Positions 16,518-25,278 of a stretch of 64,000 nucleotides of DNA are shown here, in pieces. How positions within the stretch are numbered: the stretch's first letter is position 1; each line of letters opens with the position of its first letter. Below the pieces are notes generated by a model. It made no database searches and was not told where the DNA came from. It worked only from the letters and a program-made list of their open reading frames with translations. Position numbers and translations under genes: made by a program. The DNA is from an uncultured Hungatella sp. Its GTDB lineage: Bacteria > Bacillota > Clostridia > Lachnospirales > Lachnospiraceae. Where the stretch lies: positions 1 through 64,000 of the forward strand of contig CAJUFP010000003.1 in the NCBI GenBank assembly GCA_910585645.1, in the 5' to 3' direction.

Positions 16518-16546
16518 TTGATTTTATCGGAATAAGTATATATAAT
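16518..16546 (+). promoter_or_regulatory. Promoter of the XerD-like recombinase
   Basis: TTGATT (16518-16523) and TATAAT (16541-16546) are 17 bp apart, 58 bp before the start codon. Confidence 0.6.
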
Positions 16547-16604
16547 GGTAAAAAAAGACGAAAAAAGACCACTTTTTGGGGGAAAAGGGCCAGAGGAGCA
16601 GATA

Positions 16605-17495
16605 ATGGAAGCAGAGATCAGAGAGTTTATGGAGTATCTGTCCCAGGAAAGGCAGGCTTCAAAAAATACACAGATGTCCTACAAGCGTGATTTGGACCAG
16701 ATGGAAGAGTACCTAAAGGAGCAGGGGATCGTGGAGACCAAAAAGGTGACCAGGACCCTGCTGAACTCCTATATCCTCTATCTGGAGAGTCAGGGCAGGG
16801 CGGCTACCACCATATCCCGCATGTTGGCTTCCATGAAAGCGTTTTATCACTATGAGTTCAGCCGGGGAAAGATCGGCCGCGATCCGGCGGAACTTCTCAA
16901 AGCTCCCAAAGTAGAAAAGAAAGCCCCCACCATCCTCACTGTGGAGGAGGTGACCAGCCTCTTAAACCAGCCTGGCGGATCCTCGCCCAAAGAGCTGCGG
17001 GATAAGGCCATGCTGGAACTTCTGTATGCCACCGGCATACGGGTCTCAGAGCTGATCGGGCTTGCGGTGAAAGACTTAAACCTTTCCATCGGGTTCATCA
17101 CCTGCCGGGATGAGCATAAAGAGCGCACCGTTCCCTTTGGAAAGATAACAAGACAGGCCCTGGAACAATACTTAAGCCAGGCAAGAGACAGCCTTTTAAA
17201 AGGGAAGGAGTCAGGGCTTTTATTTGTGAACTGCAGCGGAAGCCCTATGAGCCGCCAGGGCTTTTGGAAGATCATAAAGCACTACGGGGCTATGGCAGGG
17301 ATTACCACAGACATTACTCCCCACACTCTGCGCCACTCCTTTGCGGCCCACCTTATCAGCAACGGCGCGGACCTGCGGGCCGTGCAGACCATGATGGGCC
17401 ATTCTGACATGGCCTCCACGCAGGCTTACGCGGCCTACGTCCGGAAAGAGGACATGGTGAGAGCAGTATACCATACCGCCCACCCGAGACAGTAA
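16605..17495 (+). CDS. xerD: XerD-like tyrosine recombinase
   Basis: A 296-residue site-specific recombinase of the XerC/XerD family, which resolves chromosome dimers at dif. The N-terminal SAM-like DNA-binding domain covers residues 5-90. The catalytic set is complete: Arg146 (ATGIRVSEL), Lys172 (EHKERTVPF), His240 and Arg243 (HTLRHSFAAHL), His266 (MGHSD) and Tyr275 (STQAYAAYV). The length is standard. The start at 16605 follows GAGGAGC. It is a stand-alone gene with no nearby integron or element ends, favouring a housekeeping XerD over an integrase. Confidence 0.88.
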   Translation: MEAEIREFMEYLSQERQASKNTQMSYKRDLDQMEEYLKEQGIVETKKVTRTLLNSYILYLESQGRAATTISRMLASMKAFYHYEFSRGKIGRDPAELLKAPKVEKKAPTILTVEEVTSLLNQPGGSSPKELRDKAMLELLYATGIRVSELIGLAVKDLNLSIGFITCRDEHKERTVPFGKITRQALEQYLSQARDSLLKGKESGLLFVNCSGSPMSRQGFWKIIKHYGAMAGITTDITPHTLRHSFAAHLISNGADLRAVQTMMGHSDMASTQAYAAYVRKEDMVRAVYHTAHPRQ

Positions 17496-17511
17496 AAGAA
17501 AGAACCACAAA

Positions 17512-17555
17512 AGGAACCATTCGTCTGACCATGCGGATGGTTCCTCTCGCTTTTT
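17512..17555. terminator. Bidirectional terminator between xerD-like gene and GH105 gene
   Basis: The stem AGGAACCAT / ATGGTTCCT encloses a 16-base loop. A T-run follows near 17550, and an A-run precedes it for the minus-strand gene. Confidence 0.75.
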
Positions 17556-17572
17556 GGGCGGCGGTTACGCCG

Positions 17573-18712
17573 TTATTGCTGTTGGGATAAAACGGTATAT
17601 AAAACTTCCACATAGGCCAGGATCAGAGGGGCCACCCCCTTGGCGTCATTCTGAACAATGGGTTCTCTCATATAATAGTCAAAAGTTCCCTCGCGCATCT
17701 CCTTATTGCCAAGGCCGGCTACAAGGCAGATGCCTCCCAGCTGCAGTTCCCCGTCCTTTTCCCACAGATATTTTTTGCAGATGCCGTCAAAGGCTTTCTT
17801 TCCATAAGTAAAGTAGGAAGGCTCCAAAAGTCCCAGGCGTACGCTCTTCATAATGGCGTAAGCGAAGATGGCGGAGCCGGATGTCTCCAGGTAATTGGGG
17901 GAAATGCCGCCCCGGTTTACCACCTGGTACCACATACCTGTCTCTTCATCCTGGTAGGGCAGCATGGAGTCGATCAGTTCCCGGTAAATCCGGCACAGCT
18001 CACCTTTTTCGCCTGCCATGGAATCCGGCATAATCTCCACTGTGTCGATGAGGGCCATGGCGTACCACCCTAAGGCTCTCAGCCAAAAATTGGCGGACAG
18101 ACCGGTGACTTTGTCGCACCAGAACGCCTTTCGGGAGTCGTCGTAAGCGTGATAGTAAAGGCCGTTGCGGGAATTTCTCATAAGCTCGTAGACATGGAAG
18201 AACTGCCGGCAGCTGTCCTGACAGTTTTTCCCTTCATTGTATGTAAGCTCATACTGCATATAGAAGGGCTGGGCCATGTACAGACCGTCCAGCCACACCT
18301 GGTTGGGGTATATCAGCTTGTGCCAGAAATTTCCCTGGGAAGTGCGGGGCTGGCCTTTCAGCTGGCTGTACACCGTGTCAATGGCTTTCCGGTATTTCTC
18401 TTTTCCTGTCAGATGGTACAGGTCGAAAAGGGTTTTTCCCGCGTTTACATTGTCCAGGTTGTACTCTTTGGGATCATAGGAGGCGATGGAGCCGTCGTCC
18501 CGGACAAAGTAGTCGATAAAGCGGTCGGCAAATTCCAGATACCGGCAGTCCTTCTTTATGTGGTACAGCTCCAGGATCGCCTTTATCATGCAGCCGTCAA
18601 TATAGTTCCAGGACGGTTTCTTGCCTTCTTTTATCTTTTCAATGTTCCAGACAGGGGCCTGGGGGCTGCTCTTTTCCAGCAGCTGGTCAATATAGTGGTT
18701 TAGAATTTCCAT
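17573..18712 (-). CDS. GH105 unsaturated rhamnogalacturonyl/galacturonyl hydrolase
   Basis: A 379-residue glycoside hydrolase of family 105 (YteR/YesR type). It hydrates the unsaturated uronic acid left by pectate or rhamnogalacturonan lyases and so releases it. The (alpha/alpha)6 barrel pattern is clear, with the active-site segment YPNQVWLDGLYMAQPF holding Asp142. Other conserved blocks are GLSANFWLRALGWYAMALID and ETSGSAIFAYAIMKSVRLG. There is no signal peptide, so it works in the cytosol on imported oligomers. It diverges from the ABC importer operon and a LacI-type operator lies at 18737-18746, just upstream of its start. This supports shared control with the operon. Confidence 0.9.
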   Translation of the reverse strand: MEILNHYIDQLLEKSSPQAPVWNIEKIKEGKKPSWNYIDGCMIKAILELYHIKKDCRYLEFADRFIDYFVRDDGSIASYDPKEYNLDNVNAGKTLFDLYHLTGKEKYRKAIDTVYSQLKGQPRTSQGNFWHKLIYPNQVWLDGLYMAQPFYMQYELTYNEGKNCQDSCRQFFHVYELMRNSRNGLYYHAYDDSRKAFWCDKVTGLSANFWLRALGWYAMALIDTVEIMPDSMAGEKGELCRIYRELIDSMLPYQDEETGMWYQVVNRGGISPNYLETSGSAIFAYAIMKSVRLGLLEPSYFTYGKKAFDGICKKYLWEKDGELQLGGICLVAGLGNKEMREGTFDYYMREPIVQNDAKGVAPLILAYVEVLYTVLSQQQ

Positions 18713-18736
18713 TAGTCTGCCCTCTCTTTATAAAAT

Positions 18737-18746
18737 CAAACGTTTG
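18737..18746. promoter_or_regulatory. LacI-type operator half of the pectin locus, GH105 side
   Basis: CAAACGTTTG is a perfect palindrome within TCAAACGTTTGCA, 25 bp before the GH105 start. It matches the style of LacI-family sites and resembles the second site at 18958-18971. Confidence 0.5.
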
Positions 18747-18835
18747 CACATAGGAATATAGTACCACAAAACAAAAGTGATTAAAACTAGGAGATATGTA
18801 CAAAAAATACAAGAAAACCTATACAAATTCACTAA

Positions 18836-18864
18836 TTGACAGATGGTATTATCAATGCTACAAT
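18836..18864 (+). promoter_or_regulatory. Promoter of the sugar ABC transporter operon
   Basis: A consensus TTGACA (18836-18841) and TACAAT (18859-18864) are 17 bp apart. The expected transcript has a leader of about 160 nt before the binding-protein gene. The rest of the 317-bp gap 18713-19029 holds the two operator-like palindromes and AT-rich sequence. Confidence 0.75.
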
Positions 18865-18957
18865 GAAAAAGTCAAGAAAATTAATGCATGTTTGGTCATA
18901 AACGTAAAAATGAAAGTAATTACATATGGCGAATATGCATAAATTTTTAGAGAAATG

Positions 18958-18971
18958 TGCAAACCTTTGCA
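18958..18971. promoter_or_regulatory. LacI-type operator of the pectin locus, transporter side
   Basis: TGCAAACCTTTGCA is a palindrome around a central CC, about 90 bp downstream of the expected transcription start. A roadblock position like this suits repression by the LacI regulator encoded at the end of the operon. Confidence 0.5.
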
Positions 18972-19029
18972 AACCAATACCACCATAAAACGCAAAGGAA
19001 GCCATAAATAAAAGAAGGGAGAAGATATC

Positions 19030-20376
19030 ATGAGAAAAAGTATTAAGAAAGCAATGGCATTGACGCTGTCGGCAATCATGGCATTGTCACTGACCGCGTG
19101 TTCAGGCGGCAGCGGCTCCGGCGGTTCGTCAGGGGGAAGCGGTTCGGGCGGCTCCGGGGACGGCGGCCAGGTAGAGCTTAAGTTTTCCTGGTGGGGCGGC
19201 GACTCCAGGCACGAGGCCACAGAGAAGGCCATCCAGGCATTTATGGCCAAGTACCCCAACATCACCGTGACCGCGGAGTACGGCGCGTGGTCCGGGTGGG
19301 AGGAGAAACAGGCCCTCAACATCATGGGCGGCAACGCGGCGGATGTGATGCAGATCAACTGGAACTGGATCGAGTCCTACAGCGGCAACGGAAAGAATTT
19401 CGCCAACCTGGAAGATTACAAGGATGTGCTTGACCTGACCCAGTTCCCCGCAGACAGCCTGGAACTGTGCAAAGCGGACGGCAAGCTGATGGCGGTTCCC
19501 GTGGCATTGACAGGAAGGCTGTTCTACTGGAACAAGACCACCTTTGACGAGGTAGGCGTGGCCATTCCCACGGATGAGGCGTCCCTTTTCGCGGCAGGGG
19601 AGGCGTTCAAGGCGTTTGATGAAGACTATTATCCTCTGGCCCTGGGCGAGTATGACAGGATCATCTTCCTGGTGTACTACCTGGAGTCTGTACACGGCAA
19701 GCCGTGGGTGCAGGACGGCCAGATCCAGTACACGGCTGAGGAGATCGCGGCAGGCATGGAATTTATCAACAAGCTGGAGGACGGCCATGTGATCCCCACC
19801 CTTGCGGTGCTTAACGGCGATATGGCGGACTCTATTGACAAGAACGCCAAGTGGATCGACGGCAAGTACGCAGGCATCCTGGAGTGGGATTCTTCAGCGT
19901 CCAAGTTTGAGCAGGCGGTGAAGGAGAGTACCAACAAGCCGGGCCAGGAGTTCGTGATCGGCGACTTTATCAAATTCGGCGATTATGACGGCGGATTTAC
20001 CAAGATCTCCATGGGGCTTGCCGTGGCGGCCAGCAGCGCTCATCCCAAGGAGGCTGCTATGCTCATCAATTTCCTGTTAAATGATCCGGAGGGCGTTGAG
20101 ATCTGTTCTACAGAGCGGGGCATCCCCTGTTCAGCGGCAGCGGTTAAAGTTCTTGACGAGAAAAATCTGGGCAACGCGCTGGTGAAGGAAGCTAACGCGA
20201 AGGTTCTTGGATTTTCCAAGTTCCCCCTGGATACCAAGTTTGAGCACAATGACTTAAAAGCAAATCCGGACGGCGTTTACTACAAGGTGTTTGGCAAGCT
20301 AAGCTCTGACGATATCGACGCCGCCAAGGCTGCCGAGGACTTAATGAAAGGCATCAATGAGTGTCTTGGCAACTAA
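19030..20376 (+). CDS. ABC transporter sugar-binding lipoprotein
   Basis: A 448-residue extracellular solute-binding protein of family 1. The signal peptide ends in a lipobox (LSLTAC, Cys near residue 24). A flexible Ser/Gly linker (GGSGSGGSSGGS type) follows, then the mature domain starting VELKFSWWGGDSRHEATEKAI. The family motif AADVMQINWNWIESY and the C-terminal lobe with HPKEAAMLINFLLNDPEG are present. It delivers the ligand to the two downstream permeases; pectin-derived oligosaccharide is inferred from the flanking GH105 and GH28 genes. No ATPase gene is in the operon, so a shared MsmK/MsmX-type ATPase encoded elsewhere is expected. Confidence 0.92.
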   Translation: MRKSIKKAMALTLSAIMALSLTACSGGSGSGGSSGGSGSGGSGDGGQVELKFSWWGGDSRHEATEKAIQAFMAKYPNITVTAEYGAWSGWEEKQALNIMGGNAADVMQINWNWIESYSGNGKNFANLEDYKDVLDLTQFPADSLELCKADGKLMAVPVALTGRLFYWNKTTFDEVGVAIPTDEASLFAAGEAFKAFDEDYYPLALGEYDRIIFLVYYLESVHGKPWVQDGQIQYTAEEIAAGMEFINKLEDGHVIPTLAVLNGDMADSIDKNAKWIDGKYAGILEWDSSASKFEQAVKESTNKPGQEFVIGDFIKFGDYDGGFTKISMGLAVAASSAHPKEAAMLINFLLNDPEGVEICSTERGIPCSAAAVKVLDEKNLGNALVKEANAKVLGFSKFPLDTKFEHNDLKANPDGVYYKVFGKLSSDDIDAAKAAEDLMKGINECLGN

Positions 20377-20394
20377 CTGCCATTGTTTCATAAG

Positions 20395-20422
20395 GCCGTC
20401 GGAGCGATTTGTTTCCGACGGC
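20395..20422 (+). terminator. Intercistronic hairpin after the binding-protein gene
   Basis: GCCGTCGGA and TCCGACGGC pair around a 10-base loop, followed by TTCCC rather than a strong T-run. Such hairpins usually stabilise the upstream message or act as a partial terminator, giving more binding protein than permease. Confidence 0.6.
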
Positions 20423-20453
20423 TTCCCTAAGACCAGACGGGAAGGAGCTATCT

Positions 20454-20789
20454 ATGGATGTGATGGAAGCGGTAAAGGACAAGGCCAGATATAAGGAGAT
20501 CGTCGCCTATTTTGACGGGACGGATAATTCCGGCACGGAACGGATCGCGCTGCTTATTGATACCATAGAACAGATGTCAGAAGAAATATTTGAGCACTAT
20601 AAAGCCATGGGGGTATTGTTTCGGAAAGCAGTGGCTGAAATATTGATGAGGAGAGACAGGGAGGGCAGCTTTGACTTCCTGACGGATCCTCAAAAAAGTC
20701 AGCTCTCATACGCGCTGAAAAAGGCGGGATCTTTGCGGGTGATCTTGTGGGAAAAGTATGAGGAGTATGACAGGGAACTTCAAATTTAG
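20454..20789 (+). CDS. Uncharacterised small protein in the pectin transporter operon
   Basis: A 111-residue cytosolic protein of unknown function between the binding protein and first permease genes. It is predicted to be mostly alpha-helical and charged (KDKARYKEIVAYFDG, IEQMSEEIFEHYKAMGVLFRKAVAEIL), with no membrane segment or recognisable motif. The start at 20454 follows GGGAAGGAGC; an earlier in-frame ATG at 20409 overlaps the hairpin and is unlikely. It is 12 bp from the next gene, so co-translation with the transporter is likely. It could be an accessory or regulatory protein of the importer, but nothing proves that. Confidence 0.7.
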   Translation: MDVMEAVKDKARYKEIVAYFDGTDNSGTERIALLIDTIEQMSEEIFEHYKAMGVLFRKAVAEILMRRDREGSFDFLTDPQKSQLSYALKKAGSLRVILWEKYEEYDRELQI

Positions 20790-20801
20790 GAGGTTAACAC
20801 C

Positions 20802-21704
20802 ATGAAGCAGAAAAAAGGCTTTAGCAAGGCGTTGACAGAAAACGTGGGCTTTTGGTTTATCGTGCCGTGGCTCATCGGATTTCTGTGTTTTAAAGTGTAT
20901 CCGTTCGCGTCCTCTCTGTACTACAGCTTCACCAACTACGATCTGTTTACCGGGATCAGCAAGCACGGCCTGATGAACTATCAGACGATCTTTACGGACG
21001 AGGACATCATCAGAGCGTTTCAGGTAACTTTTAAGTACGCCATCTTTGACGTGCCGCTGAAACTGGCGTTCGCGCTGTTTATCGCGTACATACTGAACTT
21101 TAAACTAAAGGGCGTCAACTTCTTCAGAACCGCGTACTACATCCCGTCTATTTTAGGCGGTTCCATCGCCATCGCTATTTTGTGGCGGGCCGTGTTCAAC
21201 ACCGACGGTCTGATCAATACGGTCATCACGGCTTTTGGGGCGGAAAAGATCAACTGGATGGCAAGCGCCAACGGCGCGCTGACGGTCATCGTCCTTTTGC
21301 GGGTGTGGCAGTTCGGCTCCGCCATGGTCATCTTCCTGGCAGCGCTCAAAGGCGTGTCGGAGGATCTGTACGAGGCGGCATCCATCGACGGCGCGGGCAA
21401 ATGGACCCAGTTCTTTAAGATCACGGTCCCGTTAATCACGCCGGTTATTTTCTACAACCTGATCACCCAGCTGTGCCAGGCGTTCCAGGAGTTCAACGGG
21501 CCGTTCCTTGTCACCAAAGGCGGGCCAAACGGCGCTACGACCCTGATCTCCATTCTGATCTACAACAACGCCTTTTTGCGCCACAAGATGGGCATGGCCA
21601 GCGCCCAGGCGTGGGTATTGTTTGTGATTGTCTGCGTGCTGACGGCAGTGGCGTTTGTGAGCCAGAAAAAGTGGGTTTACTACTCGGATGAGGATGGGAG
21701 GTAA
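20802..21704 (+). CDS. Sugar ABC transporter permease, MalF-type
   Basis: A 300-residue inner-membrane permease with six predicted helices (the first at about 15-38). The EAA loop that contacts the ATPase reads YEAASIDGAGKWTQFFKITVPLITP. A good ribosome site (TTAGGAGG) precedes the ATG. It is followed 6 bp later by the partner permease. Family and role are standard for carbohydrate CUT1 importers. Confidence 0.93.
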   Translation: MKQKKGFSKALTENVGFWFIVPWLIGFLCFKVYPFASSLYYSFTNYDLFTGISKHGLMNYQTIFTDEDIIRAFQVTFKYAIFDVPLKLAFALFIAYILNFKLKGVNFFRTAYYIPSILGGSIAIAILWRAVFNTDGLINTVITAFGAEKINWMASANGALTVIVLLRVWQFGSAMVIFLAALKGVSEDLYEAASIDGAGKWTQFFKITVPLITPVIFYNLITQLCQAFQEFNGPFLVTKGGPNGATTLISILIYNNAFLRHKMGMASAQAWVLFVIVCVLTAVAFVSQKKWVYYSDEDGR

Positions 21705-21710
21705 AAGAGC

Positions 21711-22562
21711 ATGACAAGAGAACAGAGAAGAAAGATCAGCACGGTCATCCGCTACGTTCTGCTGGTGGCAGTAGGCTTTATCATGGTGTACCCCCTGATC
21801 TGGATGGTGGGCGCCACCTTTAAGACCAACTCCGAGATCTTTACCAGCGCGTGGTTCTGGCCCAAGAATCCGGTGTTTGACGGGTACAATGACGCTTTTA
21901 AGAGCTATGGCGGCAAGATCAACCTTCTTACCTCCATGCTGAACACCTACAAGATCGTTCTGCCCAAAGTGGTATTTACGATCGTTTCCGCGACCATCAC
22001 GGCTTATGGATTTGCCAGGTTTGATTTTAAGGGCAAAGGGATCATGTTCTCCCTGATGATGGCTACTTTATTTCTGCCTCAGGTGGTCCTGAACGCGCCC
22101 CAGTACATTATGTTCAACAAGTGGGGATGGACCAATTCCTATCTGCCTTTGGTGATTCCGTCCCTGTTTGCGGCCGACACGTATTTTGTGTTTATGCTGA
22201 TTCAGTTTTTGAGAGGCGTGCCCAAGGAGCTGGAGGAGGCGGCCAAGATCGACGGGTGTAATTCCCTTAAGACTCTGTGGTATGTGATTGTTCCCATGCT
22301 GAAGCCGTCGCTGGTATCCTGCGCCCTGTTCCAGTTTATGTGGACCTCCAATGACTTTATGGGGCCGTTGATCTACATATCAGACATGGATAAGTACACC
22401 AATTCCATTTACCTGCGCATGTCCATGGACGGCGACGTGGGCTTTCAGTGGAACAGGATTCTTGCCATGTCCCTGATCTCCATTATTCCGTCTCTGGTGG
22501 TGTTCTTCTGCGCCCAGGATTCGTTTATCGACGGAATTGCAGCAGGCGGTGTAAAGGGTTAA
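21711..22562 (+). CDS. Sugar ABC transporter permease, MalG-type
   Basis: A 283-residue second permease of the CUT1 importer, with six predicted helices and the EAA motif EEAAKIDGCNSLKTLWYVIVPMLKPS. The start follows GGGAGGTAAAAG. It forms the translocation pore with the preceding permease. Confidence 0.93.
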   Translation: MTREQRRKISTVIRYVLLVAVGFIMVYPLIWMVGATFKTNSEIFTSAWFWPKNPVFDGYNDAFKSYGGKINLLTSMLNTYKIVLPKVVFTIVSATITAYGFARFDFKGKGIMFSLMMATLFLPQVVLNAPQYIMFNKWGWTNSYLPLVIPSLFAADTYFVFMLIQFLRGVPKELEEAAKIDGCNSLKTLWYVIVPMLKPSLVSCALFQFMWTSNDFMGPLIYISDMDKYTNSIYLRMSMDGDVGFQWNRILAMSLISIIPSLVVFFCAQDSFIDGIAAGGVKG

Positions 22563-22581
22563 GAGGTATTTGGGCAATTAC

Positions 22582-22612
22582 AAGGGGATTCTCAAAAGGG
22601 GAGTCCCCTTTT
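22582..22612 (+). terminator. Weak hairpin between permease and GH28 genes
   Basis: AAGGGGA and TCCCCTT pair around a 15-base loop followed by TTA. The short T-run makes it at most a partial terminator within the operon. Confidence 0.45.
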
Positions 22613-22633
22613 ATCAATATGGAGGAAATGAAG

Positions 22634-24187
22634 ATGGAGATAAAGGTGATCTTTGCCACGGCCCGGTGCGCTGCCGTGGAGATCTGTGACGGCAGTATCT
22701 ATGAGTCTGATACAGAAAAGGAAATCTATGTAAATGGAACGTTTTACGAGAAGACCCGGAAGGTGATCGTCAGCATCTACGGCCTGAAACCGGGCAGGGA
22801 GTATGATGTGGCCATAAGGACAGAGGGCGGGGAGGAGACGGTAAAGGTCAGCACGCCGGGGGAGTTTGTGACCCTGAATGTGAGGGAGTTTGGGGCTAAG
22901 GGCGACGGGGTCCAGGACGACACTCCTTTTATCCAGGCCGCTATCTTAAGCTGTCCAAGGGACAGCAGGGTTTTGGTTCCGGAGGGGACCTACCGGGTTA
23001 CCAGCCTGTTTTTGAAGAGCGATATCAGGCTGGAGCTGGCCGAGGGGGCTGTTTTGTCGGCGGACACGGACCGGAGCCGGTTTCCGATCCTTAGGGGACT
23101 TGTGGAAAGCTATGATGAGAAGGAGGAGTACAACCTGGGAACGTGGGAGGGAAACCCTCTTGACTGCTACAGTTCTGTGATCACAGGCATTCATGTGGAG
23201 AATGTGGAGATCTACGGCCTTGGAGTGATCGACGGCAATGCCGGTGAGGACAACTGGTGGCGGGATCCAAAGGTGAAGCGGGGGGCGTTTCGGCCCAGGA
23301 TGATCTTTTTAAATCACTGCAAAAATGTGACGATCCAGGGAATTCAGGTGCAGAACAGCCCCAGCTGGAATGTGCATCCCTATTTTTCCACCGGGCTGAG
23401 ATTTATTGACATGAGCGTGCTGAATCCTAAGGACTCCCCAAATACCGACGGCATGGACCCGGAATCCTGCCGGGACGTGGAGATCGCGGGCGTGTATTTT
23501 TCCGTGGGGGATGACTGCATTGCGGTGAAGTCGGGAAAGATCTATATGGGTTCCAGGTACAAGACGCCTTCGGAGAATATCCTTATACGCCAGTGCTGCA
23601 TGAGAGACGGCCACGGCTCCATCACGGTGGGCAGCGAGATGGCGGGGGGCGTGAGAAACCTGACGGTAAAAGACTGCCTGTTCCTCCACACGGACCGGGG
23701 ACTGCGGATCAAGACCAGGAGGGGCAGGGGGAAGGACGGGGTGATCGACAACATCCGGTTTGACCACATCCGCATGGACCATGTGATGACCCCTTTTGTC
23801 ATCAACAGTTTTTACTACTGCGACCCGGACGGTCACAGTGACTATGTGGCTTCCAGGGAGGCCCTTCCTGTGGACGACGGTACGCCGTGGATAGGGACTT
23901 TGGAATTTTCCGATATCCAGGCGGACAACTGCCATGTGGCGGCGGCATACCTGTACGGCCTGCCGGAGCGAAAGATCGAGCGGGTGGAGATGAGGCGTAT
24001 CCGGGTTAATTATGCCGGGGACGCGGCGTCCGGGGAGCCGGCGATGCTGGACGGAGCGGAGTGTGTGAGCCGTATGGGGATCTTTGCGGGGAATATTGAG
24101 ACTCTTGTGCTGGAGGATGTGGAGATACAGGGACAGAAAGGGAAAAAAATAATCACGGAACATATTGAACATTTGGTGGAAAGGTGA
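22634..24187 (+). CDS. GH28 family polygalacturonase-like hydrolase
   Basis: A 517-residue glycoside hydrolase of family 28, which cleaves galacturonic acid linkages in pectin or rhamnogalacturonan. Residues 1-78 look like a small beta domain; the pectate-lyase-type beta helix starts at VREFGAKGDGVQDDTPFIQ. All four catalytic signatures are present: NTDG with Asp272, GDD with Asp293-Asp294, GHGS with His327 and RIK at 358-360. There is no signal peptide, so it should act in the cytosol on imported oligomers. Of three nearby ATGs the one at 22634 is preferred because GGAGGA lies 7 bases upstream; 22619 and 22628 are alternatives. Confidence 0.9.
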   Translation: MEIKVIFATARCAAVEICDGSIYESDTEKEIYVNGTFYEKTRKVIVSIYGLKPGREYDVAIRTEGGEETVKVSTPGEFVTLNVREFGAKGDGVQDDTPFIQAAILSCPRDSRVLVPEGTYRVTSLFLKSDIRLELAEGAVLSADTDRSRFPILRGLVESYDEKEEYNLGTWEGNPLDCYSSVITGIHVENVEIYGLGVIDGNAGEDNWWRDPKVKRGAFRPRMIFLNHCKNVTIQGIQVQNSPSWNVHPYFSTGLRFIDMSVLNPKDSPNTDGMDPESCRDVEIAGVYFSVGDDCIAVKSGKIYMGSRYKTPSENILIRQCCMRDGHGSITVGSEMAGGVRNLTVKDCLFLHTDRGLRIKTRRGRGKDGVIDNIRFDHIRMDHVMTPFVINSFYYCDPDGHSDYVASREALPVDDGTPWIGTLEFSDIQADNCHVAAAYLYGLPERKIERVEMRRIRVNYAGDAASGEPAMLDGAECVSRMGIFAGNIETLVLEDVEIQGQKGKKIITEHIEHLVER

Positions 24188-24270
24188 TATGGTAGAGAGC
24201 GTGTGAAATCGACAGAAAACCATTTGGAGGGTGGTCCAAATGGTCTGTGGGGCAAAGAGGAAGGTTGGAC

Positions 24271-25278
24271 ATGGCGGTTACGATAAAGGATATTGCGAAA
24301 AAGGCAGGGGTTTCATATTCTACGGTGTCCAGAGCCCTCAATGATGTGGGGGCCGGAAAGTCGGAGAGCCGGCAGAAGATCCTGGATATTGCGAAAGAGA
24401 TGGGCTATGTGCCCAATCAGGCGGCCATTAATCTGAAGAGCAGCCGCTCCCACACCATCGGTTTGTTTTTTTCCACTATCAGCAAGATGACGTCCCCCTT
24501 TGTACTTCATGACGTTCTCACAGGCGTGTACAATATTGTCGGAAGCCGGTACAATGTGGCGGTTAAGGGAATCGACATGCATGAGGAGGGGACGTTAAAC
24601 CCTACGCTGTTTGACGGTATCATCGTGTTGTCCCAGAGGTCGGAGGACAGTTCTTTTATAGAAGAGGTTCTGGAAAAGAAGATTCCAATGGTGGCGATCT
24701 GCCGTATTGTCTATTATGACGTGCCAAACGTGGTGACGGACGAGGCTTTGGCCATGGAGCGGGCGATGGACTATCTTCTGGACAACGGCCACAGGCGGAT
24801 CGCGGTCATAGGCGGGCTGCCGGGGGTGGATTCCACCAGACTGCGCCATCGGGGCTGGAGGACATCCATGATCCGCCATGGCCTGGACCCGGAGGAGGTT
24901 CCGGTGGAGGAGGGAGATTACCGCTACACCAGCGGATACCGGGCCGCCAGAAGGATCTTGCAGCGGGAGGAGAGGCCTACAGCGATCCTGTGCTTTAACG
25001 ACGAGATGGCATTTGCCGCCAGAGCCGCCGTGTATGAGGCGGGCCTTACGGTGCCGGAAGATATTTCTCTTGTGGGATTTGACAACTGGGACATGTCCGG
25101 GTACGGCACCATGCGTCTGACTACGGTGGAGAGAAATATGGGAGATTTGGCAAGAGAGGGAACACGGGTCTTGCTTCGGCGCATAGAAGATGGTATTATA
25201 GATAACAGCAGGATATTCCTGGATAACAAGCTGATCATCCGGGAAAGCGTAAAAGACATAAGAGAGAAGGAAAACTGA
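24271..25278 (+). CDS. LacI-family transcriptional regulator of the pectin locus
   Basis: A 335-residue LacI/GalR regulator. The helix-turn-helix MAVTIKDIAKKAGVSYSTVSRALND is canonical, followed by the hinge GYVPNQAAINLKSSRSHTIGL and a periplasmic-binding-protein-like effector domain. Features of the latter include GHRRIAVIGG and AILCFNDEMAFAARAAVYEAG. The start at 24271 follows GAGGAAGG. It lies 83 bp after the GH28 gene and probably represses both the transporter operon and GH105 through the palindromes at 18737 and 18958. Its stop codon overlaps the apt start, coupling the two genes. Confidence 0.93.
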   Translation: MAVTIKDIAKKAGVSYSTVSRALNDVGAGKSESRQKILDIAKEMGYVPNQAAINLKSSRSHTIGLFFSTISKMTSPFVLHDVLTGVYNIVGSRYNVAVKGIDMHEEGTLNPTLFDGIIVLSQRSEDSSFIEEVLEKKIPMVAICRIVYYDVPNVVTDEALAMERAMDYLLDNGHRRIAVIGGLPGVDSTRLRHRGWRTSMIRHGLDPEEVPVEEGDYRYTSGYRAARRILQREERPTAILCFNDEMAFAARAAVYEAGLTVPEDISLVGFDNWDMSGYGTMRLTTVERNMGDLAREGTRVLLRRIEDGIIDNSRIFLDNKLIIRESVKDIREKEN

